A stretch of 48,553 bases of DNA from an uncultured Pirellulaceae bacterium (GCA_934278005.1 CAKQWG010000002.1:1-48553); one strand, 5' to 3'. Positions 8,746 through 20,204 are shown, counted from the stretch's first letter. The notes: a model not told the origin generated them from the letters alone. Program-made: numbers and translations.

Positions 8746-11064
8746 TTAATCTTTAAACAGTCGCTGATGCAATTTGTTCAGCTCTGCCGCCGGCAGTTTG
8801 ATGACCTTACGATCGTAAGTCATCAGTCCGTTGATCTCGCCTTCCACGTCGGTGGTTTGAGTGTAGACCCCTGCAGCGATCCCCTTACCACGCAACTGGT
8901 CGAGCATCTCCAGCGACTTTATGTAACGCTGCTTGTACTCAGCAGCATCTTTGGGGATCGAGCCACAGCCCCAATTCCGCCGGTTGGCGTCCCACAGGTG
9001 TCCTTCGATCGGCAGACCGTGACCACCGAATTCGCCCATGACTTTGATGAAGTCGTCGTAGCGTTTGGGCTCAAAAGGAAATTCTGGATTGGGATAGCTG
9101 TGCGCATCGGCCACGTCTCCGACTGGCCAAAAGTTTCCACCGCTGGCAATATTGATCAGCCGGCTGGGGTCGCGCTCGACAGCCCACTTGCCGACTTGCA
9201 GCGTACGGTGCTGTCCCCAGGCTTCATTAAACGGAGTCCACACGACGATCGAGGGATGATTTTCCAGGTTGTCGATCATCCGTTCAAATTCAAGCATAAA
9301 TTGAGCGTGTTGCTCGTCGGGCCACTGCGCATCCACTGGATTGGGCTCCATACGCGTCCACGGGGGATTATTTCCGGCGCTCACTTGATCCTGCCAGACC
9401 ATCATGCCTATTTGATCGCAATGGGTGTAATAGCGGCGGGGTTCCACCTTGATGTGCTTGCGAATCATATTGAAGCCAGCGTCTTTCAGAAACTGGATGT
9501 CGAACAGCATGGCTGCATCGGAGGGTGGTGTTAGCAGACCATCGGGCCACCAGCCTTGATCCAGTGGGCCCCAATGGAAAATGATTTCGCCATTGAGCGT
9601 GAAACGCCAATTGCCTTGTTCATCCTGTTGCTTGCCGACGCTACGAATTCCTGCGTAGGATTTCAGCGATTCGACGACTTGGCCTTGCTCGTCGAGTAGG
9701 TCGATTTTCAGGTCGTATAGGTGAGGTGTGGCGGGCGACCAGAGTTTGGCTTGGGGAACTTTAACGGACAGAGTCGCGTCGCTGGCCGCCTTGGCGGAAG
9801 CGACTTGTGTGCCCGCGTCGAGCACGGTCATTCTTACGGAATGGCCCGCTTGGGCATTGGCAACATCCGCGGCTAGGCTGATCGAACCTTGGACCGCGTC
9901 GGTAGTCAGATGCACGTCCTGAATGTGTGTCGCGGGAACTTCTTCTAGCCACACCGTTTGCCAGATGCCGGAAACCTGCGTATACCAAATTCCTTCAGCG
10001 TGGATGACTTGCTTGCCGCGCAGCTGCCAAGCTTCGGTGTCGTCTTCAACGCGCACGACGAGCGAGTTCTCCCCGGCCTGCACCGCCTCGGTGATGTCGA
10101 GCGTGAATGGATCGTTGCCCCCGGTGTGTTCGCCCACTACTTTCCCGTTTACCAGAATGCGACTGCGATAGTCGACCGCCTCGAAGTTCAGCAGCGTACG
10201 CGATCCAGGCTTGGGTTGGGCTTTGAACGATCGGCTGTACCAGAGCGTTTCGTAGTCCCGCAAAAGCCGTTGCACACCCGATAGGCGAGATTCAAGCGCA
10301 AATGGGACAAGGATCTGGCCAGCCCAGGCTTGGGGCGTCTCCTGCTGCTCTCTGTCGGTGATGGCATAATCCCAGTTGCCGTTTAAGTTCTGCCAGTGTG
10401 CGCGTTGCAACTGTGGCCGAGGGTATTCGGTCCAGGCGTTTTCAGCGGTTACCTTAGCACCCCATTCAGTGATCAGTTCGGATTTGAATGGGGTCGAATC
10501 GCTTCGTGGGCGTGGCAGTTTCGGAGGCTGGTCAGCGTCGATTAAATGGACATCGATAAATTGGCCTCCTCCTGTCTGCCGGCAATGTACAGCGATCACG
10601 TTTTCGCCCAATTGCAGAGCCGCCTGAGCCGCTTGAGCAATGGGCAGCGTTTGATACTTGGTGGTGAAGCCCGGCAGTTTGGCAGCCTGCTGACCGTTGA
10701 CAAATATTTCCGCATCTTCATCGTGGTGTACCAACAGCCCCGGCTTGGCGGGAACCGAATCCAGCTGGTGCGACTTGCGCAGCCAGATCTGTTTGGTATC
10801 CCAGTTAGTGCCGATGCGCGCGCCTGGCGTGCCGGCCGTGCCGAAACCTCCGCTCCCTTCAGTCCATTGACTGTCATCGAAGTCTGGTTTGTACCAATCG
10901 TCACTTGGCTGCTCGAATGTGTAGCGCCAGGTGTCGTTAACTTGCTGAGCGCAAACTTGCGCGCTAATCGGCAGAGCTAGGACCATGGTTGCAAGCACCA
11001 TAGGCAGCCTTCCCACTGCATGTGCCAGCCCATGGGTGAGCGTCAGGGTAACGTTGCGAAGCAT
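8746..11064 (-). CDS. Exported glycoside hydrolase family 2 protein
   Basis: The 772-residue protein has an N-terminal signal peptide (about residues 1-40). A galactose-binding-like beta domain follows (about 42-180), then the GH2 N-terminal sandwich domain, an Ig-like domain and a C-terminal TIM barrel. The retaining-glycosidase residues are visible: the acid/base Glu614 in FNEAWGQ and the nucleophile Glu678 in VMGEFGG. The family includes beta-galactosidases, beta-glucuronidases and beta-mannosidases, and the exact sugar cannot be told from sequence. It probably works in the periplasm or outside the cell on polysaccharide fragments, a common planctomycete lifestyle. It lies downstream of an alpha/beta hydrolase gene on the same strand, about 300 bp away. 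Confidence 0.88.
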   Translation of the reverse strand: MLRNVTLTLTHGLAHAVGRLPMVLATMVLALPISAQVCAQQVNDTWRYTFEQPSDDWYKPDFDDSQWTEGSGGFGTAGTPGARIGTNWDTKQIWLRKSHQLDSVPAKPGLLVHHDEDAEIFVNGQQAAKLPGFTTKYQTLPIAQAAQAALQLGENVIAVHCRQTGGGQFIDVHLIDADQPPKLPRPRSDSTPFKSELITEWGAKVTAENAWTEYPRPQLQRAHWQNLNGNWDYAITDREQQETPQAWAGQILVPFALESRLSGVQRLLRDYETLWYSRSFKAQPKPGSRTLLNFEAVDYRSRILVNGKVVGEHTGGNDPFTLDITEAVQAGENSLVVRVEDDTEAWQLRGKQVIHAEGIWYTQVSGIWQTVWLEEVPATHIQDVHLTTDAVQGSISLAADVANAQAGHSVRMTVLDAGTQVASAKAASDATLSVKVPQAKLWSPATPHLYDLKIDLLDEQGQVVESLKSYAGIRSVGKQQDEQGNWRFTLNGEIIFHWGPLDQGWWPDGLLTPPSDAAMLFDIQFLKDAGFNMIRKHIKVEPRRYYTHCDQIGMMVWQDQVSAGNNPPWTRMEPNPVDAQWPDEQHAQFMLEFERMIDNLENHPSIVVWTPFNEAWGQHRTLQVGKWAVERDPSRLINIASGGNFWPVGDVADAHSYPNPEFPFEPKRYDDFIKVMGEFGGHGLPIEGHLWDANRRNWGCGSIPKDAAEYKQRYIKSLEMLDQLRGKGIAAGVYTQTTDVEGEINGLMTYDRKVIKLPAAELNKLHQRLFKD

Positions 11065-11368
11065 GTTGAAATACCTTAAAGAGTAAAGTCTTGGGTCAAA
11101 CGTCTTGAATCCACCGGCGCTGCAGGTCTCAGCGGCCTTTTACGGTCTGGCATTTTGAGCTGTGGCACATTGCCAGCCAAAAGAATCAATCGCATGGTCT
11201 AAGCACCCACGCATAAGTTTCAGCATATGATTAGCCGTTTTGGCGCTAGCCACGGTTGATTGATAAAACAGGAAACTTATGCGCGGGCGCCGATTTAACC
11301 TGTGTTGCCCCATTATGGCAATTGTCGGAATCGTTTCCAAGTGAGGACCTGAATGGCTGGTTCTTAAA
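11065..11368. other. Intergenic region of about 300 bp with no recognisable gene
   Basis: This stretch lies between two minus-strand genes, the GH2 hydrolase and the alpha/beta hydrolase. The frames in it are short, overlap on opposite strands and show no familiar motif. I saw no tRNA, strong hairpin or repeat. It presumably carries the promoter of the GH2 gene, but I could not pick out convincing -35/-10 boxes. Confidence 0.5.
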
Positions 11369-12301
11369 TCAGCGCCGCAATATCGTTGTAGTTTTAGGCT
11401 CTGACCGTTCGGGTCTAGTGCCTCCAAGCGAGTTGCCCAGCTGGTGGTCAAACCAGTCGGCCAACTTGGCGACCTCTTCGTGAATCGTGAGCCAGGGATG
11501 CCCGCCTCCTTGCTTCAAGATCAACTCGGCGGACACGCCCTGCTCCCGCAGTGCGGTGATGAGCTTTTGAGACTGTTCGAGTGGTACCACGTCATCGGCG
11601 GTCCCATGGATCAGCAGAAACGGTGGTGCGTCGGCGGTGACTAACCGTGCTGGTGAAATCTCAGTCAGCTGCTTCAGGATTTGCTCTGGAGTGGCATCTC
11701 CGGCGCCATTTGGGAAAGCGACTCGCTGGGCTATCGAGGTAACCTCGCCGCTCGACGCATCCTGCGAACCAAACTGAACTAGATCTGTCGGCGGGAAGAA
11801 CACCGCCACTGCTTTAACTGAAGCCGTGTCGGCGCCGCCGCGTACGGCGGAGCTGAGGTTTTTTACGGCAAGCAAACTGGCCAGGTGTCCGCCAGCCGAC
11901 GCACCAGTTAATCCGATGCGTTGGATGTCGATATCATATTCATCCGCATGCTGCTTAATCCACACCACACCCTGCTGTAAGTGATCGACCATTTCGGCAA
12001 TAGTGAACTTGGAGATCGATCCCGGGCGAATGGCAAAAACGGTGTAGCCGCGGCCGCAAAGTATGGAGAAAAACTGAGCGCGTTGATGGTCGCGAATCTT
12101 ACCACGGCTTGAACTCCAAGCCCCGCTAATGACATCGACTACCGCCAAGCCATTTTTGGGGCCCGTCGGCGTGAAAATATCCATCACTAGCCCGACGCCA
12201 TGGCTTTCGCCGTAAACGACATCTTGCTGCTGCAGCGGTTCGTCGGCGGAGCTGTTGTCCACGCCCATTGAGAAGATGGCCGGGAGCAGTGTAGCGAGCA
12301 T
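11369..12301 (-). CDS. Alpha/beta hydrolase (esterase/acetyl-xylan-esterase-like)
   Basis: The 310-residue protein has the alpha/beta-hydrolase fold. The nucleophile elbow is GASAG (Ser135), the acid is Asp237 in HGTADDVVP, and the catalytic histidine is His268 in GGGHPW. The overall pattern matches the dienelactone-hydrolase/BD-FAE-like group that includes carbohydrate esterases. The N-terminus (MLATLLPAIF, then SSADE) looks like a short signal peptide. Codons upstream of the ATG at 12301 continue hydrophobic (TLSLLLF) but offer no usual start codon, so the true start may use a rare codon. It sits upstream of the GH2 gene on the same strand. A role in removing acyl groups from polysaccharide fragments before GH2 cleavage is a plausible inference. 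Confidence 0.8.
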   Translation of the reverse strand: MLATLLPAIFSMGVDNSSADEPLQQQDVVYGESHGVGLVMDIFTPTGPKNGLAVVDVISGAWSSSRGKIRDHQRAQFFSILCGRGYTVFAIRPGSISKFTIAEMVDHLQQGVVWIKQHADEYDIDIQRIGLTGASAGGHLASLLAVKNLSSAVRGGADTASVKAVAVFFPPTDLVQFGSQDASSGEVTSIAQRVAFPNGAGDATPEQILKQLTEISPARLVTADAPPFLLIHGTADDVVPLEQSQKLITALREQGVSAELILKQGGGHPWLTIHEEVAKLADWFDHQLGNSLGGTRPERSEPKTTTILRR

Positions 12302-12397
12302 GAATAGAAGTAGCGACAGAGTATGGTCGATGATGAGCCCCCTTTTACTGAGTTGGTGGGCCCCATCTTGAACTACTGTAGACGAATATTCAAGTGG

Positions 12398-14605
12398 CTA
12401 TTGTAAGCGAACTACTCGGCTGGCTTGGATGTGCCCGGCCTGTAGCTGCGGCAAGTAGCCGCGCAGTCCGGTGATGCCGACGGCTTGATTGATGTAGCGA
12501 TTCAGGTTCAGTCCGGGGACCGGGCTAACATATGCCTGGATGCGTCCCAGGTCGTCGGTCAATGCGTGCGATGGCTGGCCAGCGCTGGCGGCGATGACCG
12601 GTACCAGCCATCCCGTAGCATCGTAACTAGCTCCGCCCTCGACCGCGCGCTGAAAGTCGGAGCGGATTACGCCGTCTGATGGGCCACGCGTAGCGCTAGC
12701 CAGCATGATCGGGCTGGCGACAGTATTGGTGCCGGCGATGTCCGACCCCGCCGTTGCATTGCCAAGGCTAGTGCGGTTGAGTGCCAAGTAGCCACTGCGA
12801 GCCGCTAGTTCGGCGAACTCTTCGACGCGTTCCATCAGCAATCGAGCTTGACCACGTTCGACGGCCGACGCGCCGTGTTCGACTTGATATCGCGCTGCAT
12901 CGTAGATGGGCTGCAGACTCCACATTTGCATTGGCTGAGTTACAGCTTCACTGAGGCTCAGTTGCAATTGGTCAAGATTTACATTCCTGGCTGCGACATG
13001 GGGCGACTCGGCCGCTGAAGTGAGAGTGGTCTGATGGCCGGCCAAAGTCGCAGCGGTAGCCCCTGATCCAACTCCGTACCAATTGACCGCATCCGCCGCG
13101 GCACTGCCAATGTTCGCCTGGCTCGACGCGCGAGTGTCGCTGGCGCCATTGAAAGCGTCAGCCAGGCGCTGTAGTCGGGCGCCTACGCCAAACGGCTCGC
13201 CCGATGATGGTCCTAGATCCGTTTGCTCAGTGGCTCGATCGCGAGCAGCAAGAGCAGCGGCTGCAGAAAGACCGCCCCCACTTGATGAGCGAGTATCGCC
13301 CAGCATCCGCGGGTCGCGCCATGGGCGATGGCGACGGCGCGGCTCAGGCGATGCAGCGTGCTGGACGTGAGCCGTCTGGGGCATGCCTTCAGGATACATC
13401 TGCTGTACAGCTAGTGGAGAGTTGGGACGCACTTGGCCGGTGTTCATAGCCAGCGAGAAAGGATCAGCACGCAATGGGTCGGGGCCATTCTGTCTGGCGC
13501 GGCCGTACAGGCGTTCCAGCCAAGTGAACCGCATGCCGTCGTCGGTCAATTCAAGTGCGTGCCATCCTGCAAATGCGCCTTTAGAGGATGAGCGGACCAC
13601 GCCGTCGATATAGTCCTGGCCATCATAGATGACCTCCCCGTATGAGCCGTCATAATATGTATCGCCTTCGACAATCTCACCTGGGATGTATTCGCCGGCA
13701 TAGTCTTGACCGTCGATATAGTCTCCCTCGATGTACTGTCCGTCGTAATATCCCGTGCCGCCGGAGCCCTCTTCGGCAAAACCACCGTCCGCTGTTTGCT
13801 CATGAATAACTTGTCCAGGAGCGTATTGTTCGCCGACCACGACCTCGCCATTGATGATTTCGCCGGGCCTAGGGGCTCTGGGATATTCGCCGCTGACAAT
13901 GAATGGAGCTGTAGATTGTCCATCGGTCGAACCGTAATCGCCGGAGTCGCCGAGATTGATCACGCCAGGGGCCTGTTTGGTTTGGTAAGCGGCTGACACT
14001 ACGGCGGCGTTGGTGCGGCCAGCCTTCGAGGAAGTTTTAGGCTCGCCTGTGGCAGGGGCCTGGCGAGTGGTGGAGACCGGCTGGGTGCGAACTGATGTGG
14101 CCTGGATCCAGCGGAATTCGCCAGCAGGTGGCGCAATCTTGTACCATAAGACCTCTTTGCCATCCTCGCCCCGAGTTGTCTGCTCGCCGACAACTCCCAG
14201 CTGTTCTCCTGGAGTCAGTTTCACCTGCCAACGGTACTGTTTTGCAGCACCCAATTCAGTGCCGATCCAGCTCACAGCCGCCGGGTTAGTGACTTCGATC
14301 ATCCGCCCGCCGGGCAGTAGGTAGGCGTCAGCGGCTTGTACCCAACTGAAGCTGCCTTTGGGTGGGCGGACGCCGAGCCAATCGCCCGGAGCTTGCAGGT
14401 AGACCTCGAGCGACGAGTTCTGGTCTATTTTGCCTGTAGGATAAAAATCTTCGCCCGGTCCGCTGTAGAGCATGCCCTGTTCGGCTGAGACATAGACAGT
14501 CGTGGGCGCGTTGTCCGGTGTTTGCGGCGGATCGGCGGCGAAAGCCGACGTGGCCAGAGCGCACACGGTCGCGAAACCTATGCAAGCTAGATTGAGGCTG
14601 CCCAT
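12398..14605 (-). CDS. Exported SH3-domain protein with Tyr/Asp/Gly-rich repeat region
   Basis: I set the start at the ATG at 14605, giving 735 residues. A clean signal peptide then follows (MGSLNLACIG to SAFA|AD), whereas the longest frame would add 25 residues in front of it. Two bacterial SH3-like domains come next (about residues 35-100 and 105-175; SGPGEDFYPTGKI and WYKIAPPAGEFRWIQ motifs). Residues about 240-335 form a low-complexity stretch built from short [YI]-x-[DE]-G steps. The C-terminal half is Ala/Ser rich and mostly helical, with no recognised domain. SH3b domains often bind cell-wall peptides. The protein is probably periplasmic or surface associated. It is a standalone gene. 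Confidence 0.75.
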   Translation of the reverse strand: MGSLNLACIGFATVCALATSAFAADPPQTPDNAPTTVYVSAEQGMLYSGPGEDFYPTGKIDQNSSLEVYLQAPGDWLGVRPPKGSFSWVQAADAYLLPGGRMIEVTNPAAVSWIGTELGAAKQYRWQVKLTPGEQLGVVGEQTTRGEDGKEVLWYKIAPPAGEFRWIQATSVRTQPVSTTRQAPATGEPKTSSKAGRTNAAVVSAAYQTKQAPGVINLGDSGDYGSTDGQSTAPFIVSGEYPRAPRPGEIINGEVVVGEQYAPGQVIHEQTADGGFAEEGSGGTGYYDGQYIEGDYIDGQDYAGEYIPGEIVEGDTYYDGSYGEVIYDGQDYIDGVVRSSSKGAFAGWHALELTDDGMRFTWLERLYGRARQNGPDPLRADPFSLAMNTGQVRPNSPLAVQQMYPEGMPQTAHVQHAASPEPRRRHRPWRDPRMLGDTRSSSGGGLSAAAALAARDRATEQTDLGPSSGEPFGVGARLQRLADAFNGASDTRASSQANIGSAAADAVNWYGVGSGATAATLAGHQTTLTSAAESPHVAARNVNLDQLQLSLSEAVTQPMQMWSLQPIYDAARYQVEHGASAVERGQARLLMERVEEFAELAARSGYLALNRTSLGNATAGSDIAGTNTVASPIMLASATRGPSDGVIRSDFQRAVEGGASYDATGWLVPVIAASAGQPSHALTDDLGRIQAYVSPVPGLNLNRYINQAVGITGLRGYLPQLQAGHIQASRVVRLQ

Positions 14606-14894
14606 GGAAATGAATCTCTCGCTGCTAGTCTGTGAGCCATTGCGAACAATCGTATGTATTCGAGGAGAGACTGAGCCCACGAGTGGCCCAATCTCACTCG
14701 TTTAGCTACAGAATCGGAGCTTTTGTCGCAAGCCCAATAGACTTTTAGGCCCGCACCGGGGGGGAGTGTGCCAAGCTACTCCCAACCGTTGGGGACCTAG
14801 GATTGTGAACAAAATGCAGCTAGACTGCATACCGAAATTGGGATGCCAGCAGGCGTGTTTCACACTTTTCTCTTCGCCCCGGGGCTCAAACGCT

Positions 14895-15749
14895 ATGCCA
14901 AATTATGTCGTCCGCTGCGGCTCGATGCGCACGTTGCACGTCATGCAGGCCAAGCAGGATTTCCAGCGCGGCATGCGCGTCATCGCACGCACTCCGCGGG
15001 GGTTAGAAGCGGGCGAGATCGTCTGTGAGGCTGACCAGCGCACTGTTGATCAAATGGACAATCCGCCCGGCGGTGCCTTACAGCGGCAGATGACCGAAGA
15101 GGATGAAAACGAATTGGCCCACTTGGCCGCTCAGAGCGTAGCCGAGGCAGATTTGTGCTTCCGTGCCATTCGCGAATTGGATCTGCCCATGGACCTGGTC
15201 GACATGGAGCGTGTGTTCGGTGGCGAGCGAGTCGTCGTGTACTACCTGTCGGAGAATCGTGTGGATTTTCGCAGCCTGGTCAAACGCCTGTCCCACGAAC
15301 TGCAAACGCGAATCGAAATGCGGCAAATTGGTGTCCGCGACGAAGCCAAACTTCTGGCCGATTATGGCGACTGTGGCAGGCCCGTATGCTGCAATACGCA
15401 CTTGATGAAAATGCCGCCAGTCTCTATGAAGATGGCTAAGATGCAGAAAGCTACCCTGGACCCCAACAAAATTTCAGGGCGATGTGGCCGGCTCAAATGC
15501 TGCCTGCGTTATGAGTATGATGTATATGAAGAGCATCAGAAGAGTCTGCCACGCATCGGTGCCGATGTCGTGACAGGCACAGGGCGTGGCCGTGTACTAG
15601 CTCAAGAAGTTCTGTCGCGCCAACTACTGGTGCAGATGGAGGACAACCGACGGATGATGATCCATGCCGACGACATCTTGACAGTTATGCGAAACAAGCA
15701 GGCCACCAATGGCTCCACTACTGCCGACGAGCAATCGACTGAGGAGTAG
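14895..15749 (+). CDS. PSP1/RicT-like regulatory iron-sulphur protein
   Basis: The protein has 284 residues starting at the ATG at 14895 (MPNYVVRCGS), where the family begins; the longest frame adds 43 residues that do not look coding. It matches the PSP1 C-terminal domain family (YaaT/RicT). Cysteines cluster at 160, 165, 166 (GDCGRPVCC) and 197, 202, 203 (GRCGRLKCC). In Bacillus subtilis the Ric proteins bind 4Fe-4S clusters and modulate RNA processing by RNase Y, and the cysteine pattern here is compatible with cluster binding. No RicA or RicF partner is seen nearby. The protein is cytoplasmic. The next gene on the same strand is about 260 bp away, so it is probably transcribed alone. Confidence 0.85.
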   Translation: MPNYVVRCGSMRTLHVMQAKQDFQRGMRVIARTPRGLEAGEIVCEADQRTVDQMDNPPGGALQRQMTEEDENELAHLAAQSVAEADLCFRAIRELDLPMDLVDMERVFGGERVVVYYLSENRVDFRSLVKRLSHELQTRIEMRQIGVRDEAKLLADYGDCGRPVCCNTHLMKMPPVSMKMAKMQKATLDPNKISGRCGRLKCCLRYEYDVYEEHQKSLPRIGADVVTGTGRGRVLAQEVLSRQLLVQMEDNRRMMIHADDILTVMRNKQATNGSTTADEQSTEE

Positions 15750-16008
15750 TTCGCTTGAGCTGATTTCGCTACGAGTTGGCCATTTTGCCAGCGCTTCGAA
15801 AAACTCTGCATCATAGAACTAGCATGGCTACAATAGGCGCCGGCAAGCAGGCATCGATCAACATTATCTCGCTCGCAGAACCCAAAAATAGTGCGTACAA
15901 TTAAGTGGCGTTAAGTGCCGGTCGAGTTTGAGGCGTGAAGTTCAATGGCCGTCCTCGAGCAACAGTATTGACACGCAAACGCAATTAAAGAGTCAAAAAG
16001 CGGAATAG

Positions 16009-17437
<1,429 letters not shown>

Positions 17438-17599
17438 TGCTTGGCGAGGCTGCGTCCGCCGACGCCGCGTTGGGCTAGTAATCCCGCAGCTGCGTTTTAC
17501 CAGTTGCAATTTCTATAGCTGCGCTGGAGCACTTGCTGGTCGACATCCTCAGTTAGACAATCTCCGTTGCTGACTTGTGCGACTGTCATGAAACATCGG

Positions 17600-17638
17600 C
17601 GTCAGGGCCGCGCGCCGGGTTCGACGCGCGGCCTGACG
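17600..17638. terminator. Strong GC hairpin between convergent hemB and MFS genes
   Basis: CGTCAGG and CCGCGCG on the left pair with CGCGCGG and CCTGACG on the right, giving a 14-bp stem with a one-base bulge and a 10-nt loop. It lies just after the stop of the minus-strand transporter gene and about 160 bp after hemB. It lacks a clear T-run on either side. A shared bidirectional terminator is the simplest reading. Confidence 0.55.
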
Positions 17639-17645
17639 AACATCG

Positions 17646-19022
17646 TCACTCTCCCACTTCGCTCGACGGCGCCACTACCGCAGGCGCATCGGGTTCGGCG
17701 GTGACAGCCGGTTCGCCCATGGTGGATAGGAAGAACAGCACCGCACAGACAGCCACGCAGACGCCGGGAATGGCCCAGAAGGCCCGCCAGTTTGTAACGG
17801 TATCCTGTGTTCCATCAGGTGCCGTAACGGGCTTGGTGTAGTACTGGTTCAGCCAGCCAGACAATTCGGATCCCAAGTACATACCCAGTCCGTAGACCAA
17901 AAACCCATACAGCGTCTGAGCAGTCGCGGTTAGCGACTCAGGCGCGATCATGTCCGCATTGATAAAGCCCGCGGCAAAGAAGAAGTCAAAGCAGATGCCG
18001 TGGATGGCTACGCCAAACAACACCATCGGTAGCGGCTTGCCAATTGCAAACGCTCCGAAGCGAACCGCCCAGGCACAAATCCCGACCAACAACACCCAGT
18101 TCATGTTGACATTGTTTGCTCCCAAGAACCAAGGAAGCGTCAGCATAAAGAAGATCTCGATCCATTGACCGATGGTCATCACCGGGCCGACCGTCCGCGG
18201 TGGCACGCCCGTCTTTTCCAAAAACAAGGCACCGAAGGCAAAGTACAGCCCCATGGCCATGGCGGCCACGAACGTCACCAGAAAGAACACAGGGTGCATG
18301 CTGAGCATCTGCAGCGAACCCTGGATGATATCCATCGTCCCTTGCAGAGCGCCGGTGTTCGCTGCAGCCTCGGCCGTGACTTCAGCAACCTTGGGTGGTG
18401 TGGCCGGCAGAGTAAACGCATAAATGCCTAAGATCAGCGACAGTCCACTGGCCAACAATAGTGGGTTGGCGTTTACCGGCTGACCCTTTTTCAAAATGAT
18501 CGTGTGCGATAGGCCGGCCGCAATCCAGCCAATGGTTCCAAACACGCGAATCCATGGGAAGCCCTGCCCAGCGAGCCCACCGAAAATGTCTTGGTCATGA
18601 GAGAACACAATCGCGTTGACTAGGCTGAGCGTCGGCGAGAAGGCCAAGGCATACAGCAGTGTCAGCCAATAGAATTTACGCGGATTATCCGACTTAGCCA
18701 TCATAAATAGCAGCACTGCACCGATCAGGTGCAACACGCCAATCAATACTTCCGTGTTGAACAACTTGTCAGCGAGGGGGCCGATGATCAGAGGGGTAAT
18801 CATTGAGCCGATGGGCATACAAGCGTAGATGCTGCCGATTTCTTTACGCGAGAACCCACGCGAATTGAGCAGGTTGCCGAGCACCACAATCCACGCGCCC
18901 CAGATGGCAAACTCTAGGAAGTGCAGCAGGCAGAACTGCCAGTGCGTAGTGACAAAGTTAAAGAAGGCCAGCGACTGCGGATCAGCGGCGGCTGAACCGG
19001 TTTGGGCGATGAGTGACATCAT
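17646..19022 (-). CDS. MFS transporter, nucleoside:H+ symporter type
   Basis: The 458-residue protein has about 12 membrane-spanning segments. The N-terminal part (LHFLEFAIWGAWIVVLG, then GFSRKEIGSIYACMPIGSMI and GPLADKLF) matches the nucleoside:proton symporter branch of the major facilitator superfamily (NupG/XapB-like). Planctomycetes hold many copies of this type, often next to sugar-degradation genes, and substrates are usually unknown. Two ATG codons stand in a row (19022 and 19019) with no clear Shine-Dalgarno. The C-terminus ends in a short acidic tail. It is an inner-membrane protein for uptake of nucleosides or another small polar solute; the substrate cannot be read from sequence. 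Confidence 0.85.
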   Translation of the reverse strand: MMSLIAQTGSAAADPQSLAFFNFVTTHWQFCLLHFLEFAIWGAWIVVLGNLLNSRGFSRKEIGSIYACMPIGSMITPLIIGPLADKLFNTEVLIGVLHLIGAVLLFMMAKSDNPRKFYWLTLLYALAFSPTLSLVNAIVFSHDQDIFGGLAGQGFPWIRVFGTIGWIAAGLSHTIILKKGQPVNANPLLLASGLSLILGIYAFTLPATPPKVAEVTAEAAANTGALQGTMDIIQGSLQMLSMHPVFFLVTFVAAMAMGLYFAFGALFLEKTGVPPRTVGPVMTIGQWIEIFFMLTLPWFLGANNVNMNWVLLVGICAWAVRFGAFAIGKPLPMVLFGVAIHGICFDFFFAAGFINADMIAPESLTATAQTLYGFLVYGLGMYLGSELSGWLNQYYTKPVTAPDGTQDTVTNWRAFWAIPGVCVAVCAVLFFLSTMGEPAVTAEPDAPAVVAPSSEVGE

Positions 19023-19637
19023 TGGAAGGAAGCTCGACTATGAAGAGTGAGGGATTGGAGAGGGGGAGACGATTCGACTTGACGGTCGTTGGCTCTCCAA
19101 GCATAGCTACGCCACGTGGGGATTTCCATAAGGCAAGAGTCTAGCAATTCTCGATTGAGAAATAAAGTATGCCGCCTCACCAGCCAGGCTTGCCTAACGC
19201 TCAGCCTCGCATACTTCGGGCTGGAGGCTCGCAGGGTTTTAGGCCCGTAGAATCGGTAGAGTACCGAGTGCAGCTATGCATAGCTCGCATCGTGGTGCTT
19301 AAAAAGGCCATATGCTTCGTCGAGCTTACTGCCTCGGGAAGCAACGTAGGATCTATGCAGTCCCCAAGACCGTCTTGCCTTAGTCGGTGTAAGTTAGCGC
19401 ATGGCCAAGCCGCTAGTCCCAGCTTCGCCCTCCACCGTTTAGTCGCCCCGTAGATTGTCATCGCCGCATATGTCACACTAGGTCTTGTACGAGCCCGCTT
19501 GCGAGCCGCAGTGGCGTCAGCACTCTCACTGAGACAACTCGCTCACTGACCCAGCGTGCAGGCGTCACGCTTGGCCCAACGCTAGACCTAGAAAACACAC
19601 AACTCACTCGATCATTTTGTTGCGAGGGACGCGGACC
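19023..19637. other. Intergenic region of about 615 bp with no recognisable gene
   Basis: This lies between divergent genes, the MFS transporter (-) and the hemerythrin-like gene (+). Overlapping 90-codon frames exist on both strands (about 19170-19475) but neither shows a ribosome-binding site or familiar motif. A weak inverted repeat AGCCTC...GAGGCT is present near 19203-19229. I see no tRNA, riboswitch or clear promoter, although it must hold promoters for both genes. Confidence 0.5.
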
Positions 19638-20123
19638 ATGGCCGGACGGTCGACCGACATAAAATTCACAGTCAACGCAGCCTTCTTCCGTGAGATCAAG
19701 GAAGACCATCACCAACTTCAGTGCATGTTGGAAACTCTACGCTCTATGGTGCTCAGTCCACCCGCGCTGGCCAACCATCTGAAGGAGTTCAGCGAACGCA
19801 TGGCCGAACTGCGAGATCAACTGGCATTTCATTTTACGCTCGAGGAAGCCTACGGTTACTTTGAAGATGCCATCGAGCGAGCACCGCGGTTTCACGACCA
19901 AGCCGGACGATTGCGGGAGCAGCATCCGGAGCTGTACTTGTTGGCTGAACAATTGGCCGAGCAATCCGCTGTGGCCAGCGCTGCGCCCATCGATCCTGAA
20001 CAGAAAGCCGAACGCTTAGCTGAGCTGTTCCGCGATTTCGATACCGCGCTCAAAGCCCACGAGTCGGCCGAATTGAATCTGATTCTAGATGCCATGCAAC
20101 TGGACATCGGTGGAGAGGATTAG
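19638..20123 (+). CDS. Hemerythrin-like (HHE) protein
   Basis: The 161-residue helical protein starts at the ATG at 19638, which has GAGGGA upstream; the longer frame uses a TTG. Histidines and carboxylates are spaced as in hemerythrin-like domains: the His24-His25 pair, His65-x3-Glu69 (HFTLE), His86, His96 and His141-x3-Glu145 (HESAE). The fold would be a four-helix bundle that binds a di-iron centre. Such proteins sense or store oxygen or nitric oxide, or handle iron. There is no signal peptide, so it is cytoplasmic. It is a single gene, convergent with the Dabb gene. Confidence 0.75.
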   Translation: MAGRSTDIKFTVNAAFFREIKEDHHQLQCMLETLRSMVLSPPALANHLKEFSERMAELRDQLAFHFTLEEAYGYFEDAIERAPRFHDQAGRLREQHPELYLLAEQLAEQSAVASAAPIDPEQKAERLAELFRDFDTALKAHESAELNLILDAMQLDIGGED

Positions 20124-20204
20124 AAGAGCGCGCATTGGCTGCCCAAGTCCGGTGGCTGCCACAACTCTGGGAGCTTCCGCTGTTGCTCGTGACCTCTCAA
20201 GCGA

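Noticed and set aside
19169..19476. Overlapping open frames of about 90 codons on both strands
   Set aside because: They lack a ribosome-binding site, signal or familiar motif and overlap each other on opposite strands.
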